From contig NZ_WIAY01000006.1 in NCBI RefSeq assembly GCF_009467805.1, positions 186,001 to 250,000 of the forward strand: a DNA stretch of 64,000 nt, in the 5' to 3' direction. Below the pieces are notes generated by a model. It had not been told where the DNA came from and made no database searches. It saw nothing but the letters and a program-made list of their open reading frames with translations. Of the stretch, positions 7,813 through 15,777 are shown piece after piece; position 1 is the first letter of the stretch; every line of letters starts with the position of its first letter. This DNA comes from Stenotrophomonas nematodicola. Lineage in GTDB: Bacteria; Pseudomonadota; Gammaproteobacteria; Xanthomonadales; Xanthomonadaceae. A program made the translations under genes and the position numbers.

Positions 7813-8028
7813 ATGTCACCAATCGATTTTCGCACTCTTCCCGACAGCGCAATGCTGCGAATCAGTGATTTTCTTCCCGTCATCCCATACTCCAGAGCCA
7901 CTTGTTGGAGGCGAGTAAAGTCAGGAGAGTTCCCGCGCCCTCATCATCTTCCGGGCCGTATTACATGCTGGCGTTGGGGGGACGTCCGTAGCTGGCTGGA
8001 TGCGCAGACGCAGGGAGGACTAAAGTGA
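7813..8028 (+). CDS. AlpA-like MerR-type excisionase/regulator
   Basis: A 71-aa protein (longer if a TTG at 7738 is used) with the AlpA layout: LRISDFLP, then SRATCWRRVKSGEFPRPHHL and a C-terminal WRWGDVRSWLDAQ helix, about residues 14-66. AlpA proteins bind DNA through a MerR-like winged helix and act as integrase activators or excisionases. ATG 7813 gives the usual family length, though no good ribosome site precedes it; ATG 7854 is a further option. Its stop overlaps the GTG start of the next gene (GTGA), consistent with a coupled operon. Confidence 0.75.
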   Translation: MSPIDFRTLPDSAMLRISDFLPVIPYSRATCWRRVKSGEFPRPHHLPGRITCWRWGDVRSWLDAQTQGGLK

Positions 8029-8516
8029 TTAATTTCGATGACCCGACCCTCTGGCACGACAAGATTACGGCAAGTCAAAATGAGACATGCGTTGAGGTGC
8101 CAAGCGGAGCCGAGTTCAATTTGAGCTCCTATTCGACTGACCAACTCCCGCGCACGTTGCCTAGGGCAGAAGCGCCCTCTGGAGGTCAAAAAAAACGAAA
8201 CCCGGCTGGCGGACCGGGTTTCGCAAGAGGTTACAGCTTCAGCGAGAAATCGAATGATAATTCAATTACCACCTACCCGGCAACCGGCTCGGCGAGAGCC
8301 AAAGTTCTGGACGCACTAATGCTTGGCAGAAACCTCACAAGTGCCGACGCTTGGCGCGAATTTGGATCGTCACGACTTGCCGCAGATGTTCACGAGCTCC
8401 GACGGATGGGATGGCCCATCCTCTCAACGTGGATAAATGTAACTACGCGTCATCAAACGATGGCCCGCGTCGTCCAGTACCACCTCCCCTTGCCCAAGGG
8501 GTCTCTTGAACGATGA
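8025..8516 (+). CDS. Winged-helix-like protein with an internal antisense terminator
   Basis: A 163-aa protein starting at GTG 8025. The C-terminal half (about 88-157: ARAKVLDALMLGRNLTSADAW, then LAADVHELRRMGWPI) looks like a winged helix-turn-helix of the type found in phage and island replication or regulatory proteins. The N-terminal half is low in structure and includes GGQKKRNPAGGPGF, encoded by a perfect terminator hairpin read on the other strand (8188-8223). It overlaps its neighbours by 4 bp on both sides. The true start may lie after the hairpin if the 5' half is not translated. Confidence 0.6.
   Translation: MINFDDPTLWHDKITASQNETCVEVPSGAEFNLSSYSTDQLPRTLPRAEAPSGGQKKRNPAGGPGFARGYSFSEKSNDNSITTYPATGSARAKVLDALMLGRNLTSADAWREFGSSRLAADVHELRRMGWPILSTWINVTTRHQTMARVVQYHLPLPKGSLER
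8188..8223 (-). terminator. Intrinsic terminator for the minus strand, inside a plus-strand gene
   Basis: CGAAACCCGG (8196-8205) pairs perfectly with CCGGGTTTCG (8214-8223) around an 8-nt loop, and eight A at 8188-8195 give a U8 tract on the minus strand. This is a textbook Rho-independent terminator, but no minus-strand gene ends here; the nearest ends at 9208. It lies wholly within the frame at 8025-8516. Confidence 0.75.
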
Positions 8517-8929
8517 AAAGAAAATCCAGGAAAGCAGATGCGCATGTACGAATCTACTGGTACGAGGAGCGATGCCTCGCTTGGACGACAATGTCTCCCG
8601 ACGCTCGCGCATTGCTCGTTGCGCTCAGAGGTCTGTATAGACCCTCGAACGGGAACGTTGTATTTCTTTCTATTAGAGAAGCAATGGCTCGCCTGAATAT
8701 TGGGCAGAGACGCGCACAACGCGCATTCTCCGATCTTATCGAACGTGGCTGGATTACTGTGGAAACCCCGGGCGGCTTCCAACAAAAGACGCGCCACGCC
8801 ACAAGCTATCGCCTAACAAATGAGGCTACCTGTGCGCCTGGGGCCAACCCAAATAAGGCGTATCTTCGCTGGACGCCTGCACCTGCCGATCTAAAAAACA
8901 CCGGTAATCATTGTGCACAGGCTCTGTAG
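8513..8929 (+). CDS. Winged-helix protein, possible replication or regulatory factor
   Basis: A 138-aa protein that begins with a 4-bp overlap (ATGA) on the preceding gene. The core (SPDARALLVALRGLYRPSNGNVVFLS, then EAMARLNIGQRRAQRAFSDLIERGWI) fits a winged helix with the recognition helix around residues 65-82 and a wing with VETPGGF. Such domains are frequent in phage replication-initiator and DnaT/RepO-like proteins. It is the last of the coupled chain begun by the integrase. No ATPase or primase motif is present, so replication function is only suggested. Confidence 0.65.
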   Translation: MKRKSRKADAHVRIYWYEERCLAWTTMSPDARALLVALRGLYRPSNGNVVFLSIREAMARLNIGQRRAQRAFSDLIERGWITVETPGGFQQKTRHATSYRLTNEATCAPGANPNKAYLRWTPAPADLKNTGNHCAQAL

Positions 8930-9207
8930 TTGTATTCGCTACAGTGATGAGGCTTAGTGAGAACGAATCGCCCTTTTGGTAGCCAATCCGACTACGGAAA
9001 GGGTGGTTCAAATGAGCTTTGCGTAGCCATCACAGCTACACAGATACTGCTGCCACTCCATGCGCTGCTCACAGGGCTGAGTCAGCGCTCAGCAGCGGGG
9101 CGCTGCGACTATTTCGCGCAACCATAAAACTAGACGGACGCTTAATTTGTTCAGCCCCTAAAGGGACGCAGTCAACGAGTACAAATCAAGACCGAATCCC
9201 CCCTCTC
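8930..9207. other. Gene-free stretch in the integrative element
   Basis: Frames here are short, overlap convergent genes or lack start signals. I see no tRNA, terminator or repeat copy. It could hold an origin of replication or transfer of the element, but no iteron pattern is visible. Confidence 0.3.
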
Positions 9208-9576
9208 TTATGGCTCCACCCCATGCTTCTCCCGGAATCGCTTTTCCATAAGCTCACATGCGCTTGCTACGAATCTCTTGGTGGATGGATCAAGAGACCT
9301 CCGCTCGTAGTCTTTCCAGCACAGATCGATTGCGGCGCGCTCCTGACCCTTTTCTTTAGCCTTAGGTGACGGCCCCCGCATCGCTGCAATCAGGAGAAGC
9401 AAAACCAACAAGCCCGCGCCCAAACCGAAAATTAGGATTGCCCACCCCGCGCCAGTGAGCAAAGGAGGCCGCACATGCGGCATGGGCGTCGGCGGGGGAG
9501 CTGCGCCACATGAAGGGCATGCCTTTGCAGTAGTGCTGACGTTGTGCCCGCATTCGTGACAAGCTACTAAGGCCAT
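9208..9576 (-). CDS. Zinc-ribbon membrane protein
   Basis: A 122-aa protein with an N-terminal zinc ribbon (CHECGHNVSTTAKACPSCG, residues 6-24), a proline-rich linker, one transmembrane helix (WAILIFGLGAGLLVLLLLIA, about 45-65) and a charged C-terminal helical domain with two cysteines. This domain order is common in small bacterial membrane proteins of unknown role. AGGAG lies upstream of ATG 9576. It runs opposite to the integrase operon and is likely cargo. Confidence 0.7.
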   Translation of the reverse strand: MALVACHECGHNVSTTAKACPSCGAAPPPTPMPHVRPPLLTGAGWAILIFGLGAGLLVLLLLIAAMRGPSPKAKEKGQERAAIDLCWKDYERRSLDPSTKRFVASACELMEKRFREKHGVEP

Positions 9577-9793
9577 CCTTTTAGTCTCCTAGCAATTTTC
9601 CAGATTGTACTTGCATCGCTTGGGTTACGACCTTTCCGGGCTGCAGCGCCTTGATACCGATTGCCAGGGCCGCAACGGAACGGCGAGACTCGACTCGCCT
9701 TGGCTATGTCAGAAGACTTGTACTACCCATGCCCATTTAACTAAAGTGCGGTCTAAACCAATCGGGCCGAGCCATAGAGACATGGGACCTAGT

Positions 9794-10237
9794 ATGAAAG
9801 CACACGCAGGAATTCTCTCCGCTTTGCTTGCGCTGGGTGGATGCGCAACCACACCGGCCGACCACTCAACGGCCCGCCAGGTGCCAGCGGATAGGCTAGT
9901 CGGCTTTCAGTCCACTATTGACGGCCCAAGTGGGACGCTGGTACTGACCCGAGACAAGGGCTACCTTGGTTCTGGCTGCTATGCGGGCTTCTTCGTCAAC
10001 GAGGAACTTGCCGCCCGGATCGATAACTCTGAAACGGCAACATTTACTGTCCCTGCGGGTGAGCTAGTGCTTCGCGTGGGGGGCGACCCGATGGGTCGAG
10101 GGCTATGCGCGCTGAACAAAGAGCATTGGACGCAGCGCGAAACCACTTTCCGGAAGGGTGAACAAAAGTTCTTTAGGCTGTCTATAGACATGAACGGAAA
10201 GCTGGATATTCAGCGAGCCGGCCCCATCACCCCGTGA
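9794..10237 (+). CDS. Lipoprotein of unknown function (cargo)
   Basis: A 147-aa protein with a lipoprotein signal MKAHAGILSALLALGGCATTP; the lipobox is LGGC with Cys at residue 17. The frame is open further upstream to 9605, but only starts at 9782 or 9794 place the signal peptide at the N-terminus. The mature domain contains repeated short beta segments (FTVPAGELVLRVGG, KFFRLSIDMNGKLDI) and two further cysteines, suggesting a small beta-sandwich. It is the last gene before the right end of the element. Confidence 0.65.
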   Translation: MKAHAGILSALLALGGCATTPADHSTARQVPADRLVGFQSTIDGPSGTLVLTRDKGYLGSGCYAGFFVNEELAARIDNSETATFTVPAGELVLRVGGDPMGRGLCALNKEHWTQRETTFRKGEQKFFRLSIDMNGKLDIQRAGPITP

Positions 10238-10376
10238 GGGGTAAGAGCGTAATTAGGTTTTCTAATTTGGCACTTGCGCGGCTAGTAGAAGCCGCTTGGC
10301 CTTCGCTCACCCCATCAGGCCCATAGAGACCGATTGGACAGAGCTCTATCGACCCCCAACTAGATACGCAATGCCG

Positions 10377-10397
10377 GATGTTGGGATAGATGTTGGG
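10377..10397. repeat. Candidate integrase arm-type site, right copy
   Basis: The same two GATGTTGGG nonamers with 3-nt spacing as at 5923-5943, with one mismatch, in the same orientation. It lies 55 bp before the tRNA-derived core repeat. No other feature is visible between the lipoprotein gene (ending 10237) and the tRNA. Confidence 0.55.
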
Positions 10398-10452
10398 CAG
10401 CCAAATTGTTTCACCAAATAACCCAGCAAAATCAACATCTTAGTCTTTGATG

Positions 10453-10467
10453 TGGCGGAGAGAGTGG
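10453..10467. other. Putative attachment site, tRNA-proximal copy (15 bp)
   Basis: The 3' end of the tRNA-Ser gene including CCA, identical to 5790-5804. The tRNA gene is complete, so integration restored its 3' end. Confidence 0.75.
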
Positions 10468-10542
10468 GATTCGAACCCACGGAAGGTTTGACCCTTCGCC
10501 GGTTTTCAAGACCGGTGCCTTAAACCGCTCGGCCATCTCTCC
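10453..10542 (-). tRNA. tRNA-Ser (anticodon UGA)
   Basis: A 90-nt class II tRNA read on the minus strand. The acceptor stem GGAGAGA pairs with TCTCTCC, followed by discriminator G and an encoded CCA. The anticodon stem CCGGT/ACCGG encloses CTTGAAA with anticodon TGA. A long variable arm (CGAAGGGTCAAACCTTCC region) and the TTCGAATCC T-loop are present. It is the integration site of the islands to its left. Confidence 0.97.
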
Positions 10543-10623
10543 GTATGTCGCGCGCCGGCCTTGCGCCGGGCGCGTATTCTCGCATGAGCGGCCGGGTTTT
10601 CCCAAGGCCGCCCGTGATGCGGC

Positions 10624-11616
10624 TCAGCCGGCATCCACCGCCAGCGCCCCCAGCGCGCTGGCCTTGATCTTCTCCTTGGCGCGCTCGCAAGCGCCGCCGC
10701 AGTCCAGGCGCGAGGCTTCGAGCTGGGGCGGCAGGTGTTCGGCGAGGAAGTCGATGAACACGCGCACTGCCGGTAGCAGGCCGCGGCGGGAGGCGAACAC
10801 GGCGTGGCAGATGCCCTGCGGCAGCGACCAGTCCGGCAGCACCACTTCCAGCTCGCCATTGCGCACGGCTTCGGCGCACACGGTTTCCGGCAGCATGGTG
10901 ATGCCGAAACCGTCCTTGACCATGCTCTGCAGCAGCGGGAAATCGAAGCCGGCCACACGCGGCTGCAGGTCAACGCGGCGCACCGCGCCTTCCGGGCCGT
11001 GCAGCTCCCAGCGCTGGCGGGCTTCGTCTTCGCTGATGCTCAGGGTGACGTGGTTGGCCAGTTCGTCCGGGTCCTTGGGGCGCCCTGCGCGGTCGAGGTA
11101 TTTGGGGCTGGCGACCAGCAGTTCCTGCACCTGGCCGAAGCTGCGCATGACCAGGCTGCCGTCGTCATCCAGACGCGAGCGCACGCGCAGGGCGACGTCG
11201 TAGCCTTCATTGATGATGTCCACGCGGCGGTTGCTGATGTTCAGTTGCAGCCGCACTTTCGGGTACTGCGCCAGGAACTTGGGCAGCAGCTTGGGCAGCT
11301 GCATCTGCGCCAGCGACACCGGTACGCTGGCGCGCACGACGCCGCGGGGCTCGGCGCTGAGGCGGTCCACCACCTCGCGTGCGGCCTGGGCCTCGGCAAG
11401 CATGGTCTGGGCATGGCGATGGACGCTGGTGCCGACGTCGGTGACCGCAAACCGGCGCGTGGAGCGCTGCAGCAGGCGGACGCCCAGGTCGGTTTCCAGC
11501 TGGCTGATACGGCGGCTCAGGCGGGATTTGGGGATGCCCAGCGCGCGTTCGGCCGCGGCAAAGCCCCCGTGGTCCACCACCATCGCGAAGTAGTAGAGAT
11601 CGTTGAGGTCGTGCAT
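10624..11616 (-). CDS. LysR-type transcriptional regulator
   Basis: A 330-aa LysR regulator. The N-terminal winged helix-turn-helix is typical (DLYYFAMVVDHGGFAAAERALG, then SRLSRRISQLETDLGVRLLQR, residues 5-52), followed by a periplasmic-binding-like effector domain (about 90-300). It is a little longer than the family norm because of an alanine/lysine-rich tail. It is divergent from the azoreductase gene at 11738, the usual layout when the regulator controls its neighbour. An imperfect palindrome at 11623-11638 lies just before its start. The effector is unknown; electrophilic quinones or azo compounds are plausible by analogy. Confidence 0.92.
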   Translation of the reverse strand: MHDLNDLYYFAMVVDHGGFAAAERALGIPKSRLSRRISQLETDLGVRLLQRSTRRFAVTDVGTSVHRHAQTMLAEAQAAREVVDRLSAEPRGVVRASVPVSLAQMQLPKLLPKFLAQYPKVRLQLNISNRRVDIINEGYDVALRVRSRLDDDGSLVMRSFGQVQELLVASPKYLDRAGRPKDPDELANHVTLSISEDEARQRWELHGPEGAVRRVDLQPRVAGFDFPLLQSMVKDGFGITMLPETVCAEAVRNGELEVVLPDWSLPQGICHAVFASRRGLLPAVRVFIDFLAEHLPPQLEASRLDCGGACERAKEKIKASALGALAVDAG

Positions 11617-11622
11617 TCCGAA

Positions 11623-11638
11623 GTTCCAGATTTAGAAC
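11623..11638. promoter_or_regulatory. Candidate LysR-type operator
   Basis: GTTCCA and TAGAAC form an inverted repeat with one mismatch around GATT in the divergent intergenic region. Its position just before the lysR start would suit autoregulation and control of azoR. Confidence 0.35.
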
Positions 11639-11737
11639 AATACGTGGCATTCAACCACCTTTATCCCAAACTAGCAACAACCTATCGTGTTCTCCGTCGG
11701 CGGCGTCTACCGCCTCTCCCAGAACAAGGTACATGCC

Positions 11738-12319
11738 ATGAAGCTTCTTCACATCGACGCCAGCGTCCTTGGCGACAACTCCGTCTCCCGCCAGCTGTCG
11801 GCCGCCGTGGTCCAGCAGTGGCGCGACCAGGTGCCGGATCTGGAGGTCAGCTACCGCGACCTCGACGCCCAGCCCGTTGCCCACCTGCGCAGCAGCTCGC
11901 TGGCCAAAACCGACGCGGCCGAAGCGGCCGATGCCGAACAGGTGCTGGAACAGTTCCTGGCCGCTGACGTGGTGGTCATCGGCTCCCCAATGTACAACTT
12001 CAGCGTGGCCTCCACCCTCAAGGCGTGGATCGACCGCCTGGCCGTGGCCGGCCGCACCTTCAAGTACACCGAGAACGGCCCGGTGGGCCTGGCCGGTGGC
12101 AAGCGGGTGATCGTGGCCAGCAGCCGCGGTGGCCTGCACACCGGTGCCCCGACCGATTTCCAGGACCCGTACCTGCGCCAGGTGTTCGCGTTCTTCGGCA
12201 TCGACAACGTGGAGTTCGTGCGCGCCGAAGGCATCGCCTACTCGCCGCAGCACCGCACCGATGCGATCGCCGGTGCGCTGGCCGCGCTGCCGCAGCCGCA
12301 GGCGCTCGCCGCGGCCTGA
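11738..12319 (+). CDS. azoR: FMN-dependent NADH-azoreductase / quinone reductase
   Basis: A 193-aa flavodoxin-like enzyme of the AzoR family. MKLLHIDASVLG...SVSRQLS at residues 1-22 is the phosphate-binding loop for FMN, GSPMYNFSVAS at about 90-100 binds the flavin, and SSRGGLH with FFGIDNVEF follows. The enzyme reduces quinones and azo compounds with NADH by two-electron transfer. ATG 11738 is preceded by AAGG at 8 nt; a longer upstream frame lacks a ribosome site. It is paired with a divergent LysR regulator and followed by a strong terminator at 12409. Confidence 0.92.
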   Translation: MKLLHIDASVLGDNSVSRQLSAAVVQQWRDQVPDLEVSYRDLDAQPVAHLRSSSLAKTDAAEAADAEQVLEQFLAADVVVIGSPMYNFSVASTLKAWIDRLAVAGRTFKYTENGPVGLAGGKRVIVASSRGGLHTGAPTDFQDPYLRQVFAFFGIDNVEFVRAEGIAYSPQHRTDAIAGALAALPQPQALAAA

Positions 12320-12366
12320 GTCGTTCGACCCATCCCGTCCCCTCCCCCTCGTCGTGACGGTGTGGT

Positions 12367-12406
12367 GCGCGGCAACCGGTTCTCTCTCCCCTGCCGGTTG
12401 CCGCGC
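12367..12406 (+). other. Long perfect hairpin before the azoR terminator
   Basis: GCGCGGCAACCGG (12367-12379) and CCGGTTGCCGCGC (12394-12406) form a 13-bp perfect stem with a 14-nt pyrimidine-rich loop, directly followed by the terminator hairpin at 12409. The tandem structure in the 3' UTR of azoR could protect the transcript end or form a 3'-derived small RNA. Confidence 0.45.
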
Positions 12407-12408
12407 CT

Positions 12409-12436
12409 GATGGCCCCTTTTGGGGCCATCTTTTTT
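12409..12436 (+). terminator. Intrinsic terminator of azoR
   Basis: GATGGCCCC and GGGGCCATC form a 9-bp stem with a TTTT loop, followed by six T. Confidence 0.9.
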
Positions 12437-12465
12437 CTGGGAGGTTTTTTTGGTGGCGCGCGATG

Positions 12466-12495
12466 GTAGAGCAGCCGGGTGGGACCCGGCTCTAC
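12466..12495. repeat. REP element (SMAG-type, GTAG ends)
   Basis: A single copy with GTAGAGC at one end and GCTCTAC at the other around an AGCCGGGT/ACCCGGCT palindrome. The same core recurs in the arrays at 39843-40332 and 40892-41140. Confidence 0.8.
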
Positions 12496-12543
12496 GGGTG
12501 ATTGCGGGTAGGCTTTGTGTTCCTCCGCAATGGATTCCCGTAC

Positions 12544-12897
12544 ATGCGCTACACCGTTGTTGCCTCCCACCGCAGCGAGTTTCCCCAGCCGATCACCTTG
12601 AGCCGTGGCGACGCGCTGGTGGTTGGCGAACGCTACCAGGGGCCCGAAGGATGGGATGACTGGTATCTGTGCGAGGCAGCAGGCCAGCAACCGGGCTGGG
12701 TGCCGGCGCAGGTGATCGGGCGCGATACGCAGCAGCAGGCGTTCGCGCGGGAGGATTACTGCGCACGCGAGCTGGATGTGGATGTCGGCCAGGTGCTGGA
12801 CGGGGGCCGCATCATGAATGGCTGGGTGTGGAGCGAGACGACCGACGGTCGCGGCTCGGGATGGGTTCCGTTGCGGGTGTTGCGCGAAGGCGCCTGA
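12544..12897 (+). CDS. SH3-domain protein
   Basis: A 117-aa protein made of two SH3-like units. The first runs about residues 10-60 (ITLSRGDALVVGERY to PGWVPAQVI) and the second about 65-112 (REDYCARELDVDVGQVL to SGWVPLRVL); both end with the GWVP signature of bacterial SH3 domains. The frame is open from GTG 12502, but MRYTVVASHR at 12544 begins the domain and is preferred. There is no signal peptide, so it probably acts in the cytoplasm. A bidirectional terminator separates it from convergent serS. Confidence 0.7.
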   Translation: MRYTVVASHRSEFPQPITLSRGDALVVGERYQGPEGWDDWYLCEAAGQQPGWVPAQVIGRDTQQQAFAREDYCARELDVDVGQVLDGGRIMNGWVWSETTDGRGSGWVPLRVLREGA

Positions 12898-12898
12898 C

Positions 12899-12926
12899 GA
12901 AAAACCCGCCGGTTGGCGGGTTTTTC
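12899..12926. terminator. Bidirectional terminator between the SH3 gene and serS
   Basis: GAAAAACCCGCC pairs with GGCGGGTTTTTC around GGTT, giving U-runs in both directions between convergent genes. Confidence 0.9.
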
Positions 12927-12931
12927 GTGGA

Positions 12932-14245
<1,314 letters not shown>

Positions 14246-14345
14246 TTATCGCCTGTTATGCGGATTTCTGCCGCCCTGCAGGCCCATGACACGCGCCAGT
14301 CAGCGGGTCCGTGGCAGAATCGGGGGGTTCACAACGGTATGCCTC

Positions 14346-14981
14346 ATGTCCGCTTCCCGCTCTTCGTCTGGCAAGAACATCACCTTCCACCTGCCCCGTC
14401 GCAGTCTGATCATCGCGGGCATCGCCTTTGGCGTCGGCCTGCTGTTGTTCCTGGTGGTATGGCTGAGCAGCCGCAACAACGACTTCTACAAGGCCAGCCC
14501 CGCGCAGACCCCGCAGCAGGTGGCCGAGATCGAGCCGCTGCCCGAACCCCTGCCCGCAGCGGCCGGCTCCAGCGACATGCCCGACGCCAAGGCGCCGCCG
14601 GCCGGTGAGGATGTGCCGCAGCTGGTGGAAACCGCACCGCCTCCGCCGCCGGCCGCCGCCCCGGCAGCGCCGGCGCCGGAAACAGCCCCGGTGGCGATGG
14701 CCGCCGGCGACCGCCCGATGCCGATCGCCGACCAGTCGCCGCCGCCGAGCTATCCGCCGGGCGCGCTGCGCCGGGGCGAGAGTGGCAGCGTCGTGGTGCG
14801 CGTGGATGTGGATGCGACCGGCGCGCCGGTGGATGTGACCATCATCCAGCGCAGCGGTTCACGGGACCTTGACCGCGCGGCCACCGATGCCGTGCGCCGT
14901 TGGCGCTTCCAACCCGCGCAGAGCAATGGCCAGCCGGTGCCGGGCAGCATTGAAGTGCCGTTCGACTTCAAGCAGGAGTAA
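14346..14981 (+). CDS. TonB-like energy transducer, copy 1
   Basis: A 211-aa protein with a single N-terminal transmembrane helix (LIIAGIAFGVGLLLFLVVWL, about 20-40), a Pro/Ala-rich periplasmic spacer (PPPPPAAAPAAPAPE) and a C-terminal TonB-family domain (SYPPGALRRGESGSVVVRV, VTIIQRSGSRDLDRAA, AVRRWRFQPA). TonB proteins couple the proton gradient to outer-membrane receptors with ExbBD; no exbBD genes are in the window. ATG 14346 puts the basic residues just before the helix. A second member follows at 15118; the two share IIQRSGSRDLDRA/IVQRSGTRDRDLDRA and are paralogues. Confidence 0.85.
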   Translation: MSASRSSSGKNITFHLPRRSLIIAGIAFGVGLLLFLVVWLSSRNNDFYKASPAQTPQQVAEIEPLPEPLPAAAGSSDMPDAKAPPAGEDVPQLVETAPPPPPAAAPAAPAPETAPVAMAAGDRPMPIADQSPPPSYPPGALRRGESGSVVVRVDVDATGAPVDVTIIQRSGSRDLDRAATDAVRRWRFQPAQSNGQPVPGSIEVPFDFKQE

Positions 14982-15117
14982 CACGGCGGCGGTTGCATAA
15001 CGGCTCAGCAAGCTGAACCCCGTCGGCAATGCAGTCGCCGCGTTGACGTTGCGCTGACACATCCGGAACCGGGCCCGGGCAAGACTGCGGGTGTCGCAAC
15101 GACACCAGGAGTCCGAT

Positions 15118-15693
15118 ATGAGTGTTACCCATCCGGAAATGCATGCTTCGCCGCACCAGCAGCGCGACGTCATCGATGAACCTGGCCGCCGGCGTGCGTC
15201 GCCCTGGCTGTGGATGGCCTTGATCGTGGCGATGTTTGCCGCCGCGCTGGTCTGGCTGCGCTATGCCGCGCCGGGCGAACCCACCGCGCCGCCGGTCGGT
15301 GAGCGCATGTTGCCTGCCACCGAAACCCCGGTAGCCACGACCGCGCCGGCCCCGCGCCAGGTGGCCCCGGCCAACGCCACGCAACAGCGCAAGGCCGCCC
15401 CGGCGGTACGCAACCGCGATGCGCGCCCGCTGGCCAGCAATGCCAAGCCGGCCTATCCGCGCAGCGCTCTGCGCAGCGGCGTGGAAGGCAGCGTGGTGGC
15501 CAGCCTCAATGTGGATACACGTGGCCAGGTGACCAATGCCAGCATCGTGCAGCGCAGCGGCACCCGCGACCGCGATCTGGACCGTGCGGTCCTGGGCACC
15601 GTCCGCGACTGGAAGTTCGAGCCGGCGATGCACAATGGCCGTGCTGTGGCCAGCGTGGTGCGTGTGCCGGTGGATTTCCGCACCGAGCGCTGA
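15118..15693 (+). CDS. TonB-like energy transducer, copy 2
   Basis: A 191-aa protein with one transmembrane helix (WLWMALIVAMFAAALVWL, about 31-48), a shorter Ala/Pro-rich spacer and a C-terminal TonB-family domain (AYPRSALRSGVEGSVVASL, IVQRSGTRDRDLDRAV, TVRDWKFEPA). CAGGAG lies about 8 nt before ATG 15118, which decides the start over a longer upstream frame. It differs from copy 1 mainly in the cytoplasmic tail and spacer, so it may reach different receptors. It ends before a strong bidirectional terminator shared with convergent aroA. Confidence 0.85.
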   Translation: MSVTHPEMHASPHQQRDVIDEPGRRRASPWLWMALIVAMFAAALVWLRYAAPGEPTAPPVGERMLPATETPVATTAPAPRQVAPANATQQRKAAPAVRNRDARPLASNAKPAYPRSALRSGVEGSVVASLNVDTRGQVTNASIVQRSGTRDRDLDRAVLGTVRDWKFEPAMHNGRAVASVVRVPVDFRTER

Positions 15694-15714
15694 TGCAGGC
15701 GGTGGTGCGTAACG

Positions 15715-15743
15715 AAAAGGGAGGCCGTTGGCCTCCCTTTTTC
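15715..15743. terminator. Bidirectional terminator between the TonB-like gene and aroA
   Basis: AAAAGGGAGGCC pairs with GGCCTCCCTTTT around GTT, with T and A runs on the two sides. Confidence 0.9.
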
Positions 15744-15777
15744 GTGGGACGGATGCCACCGCGTGTACGCGGTCGGA

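Larger units (their letters stand above)
5790..10467. mobile_element. 4.66-kb integrative element in tRNA-Ser(UGA)
   Basis: The segment is bounded by 15-bp direct repeats, the right one being the tRNA-Ser 3' end. It encodes an integrase at one end, a chain of overlapping small genes (7170, AlpA-like, 8025, 8513) and two cargo genes (9208 minus, 9794 plus). There are no capsid, tail, conjugation or relaxase genes, so it is either a satellite-type element that uses a helper or a minimal genomic islet. Base composition is more A+T-rich than the flanking core genes. Confidence 0.75.

Noticed and set aside
9019..9369. Plus-strand frame of 116 codons before the lipoprotein gene
   Set aside because: It overlaps the zinc-ribbon membrane gene on the other strand, has no ribosome site and no recognisable protein character.
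10804..11700. Long plus-strand frame opposite the LysR gene
   Set aside because: Shadow of the LysR gene; it has the reversed codon pattern and no family similarity.
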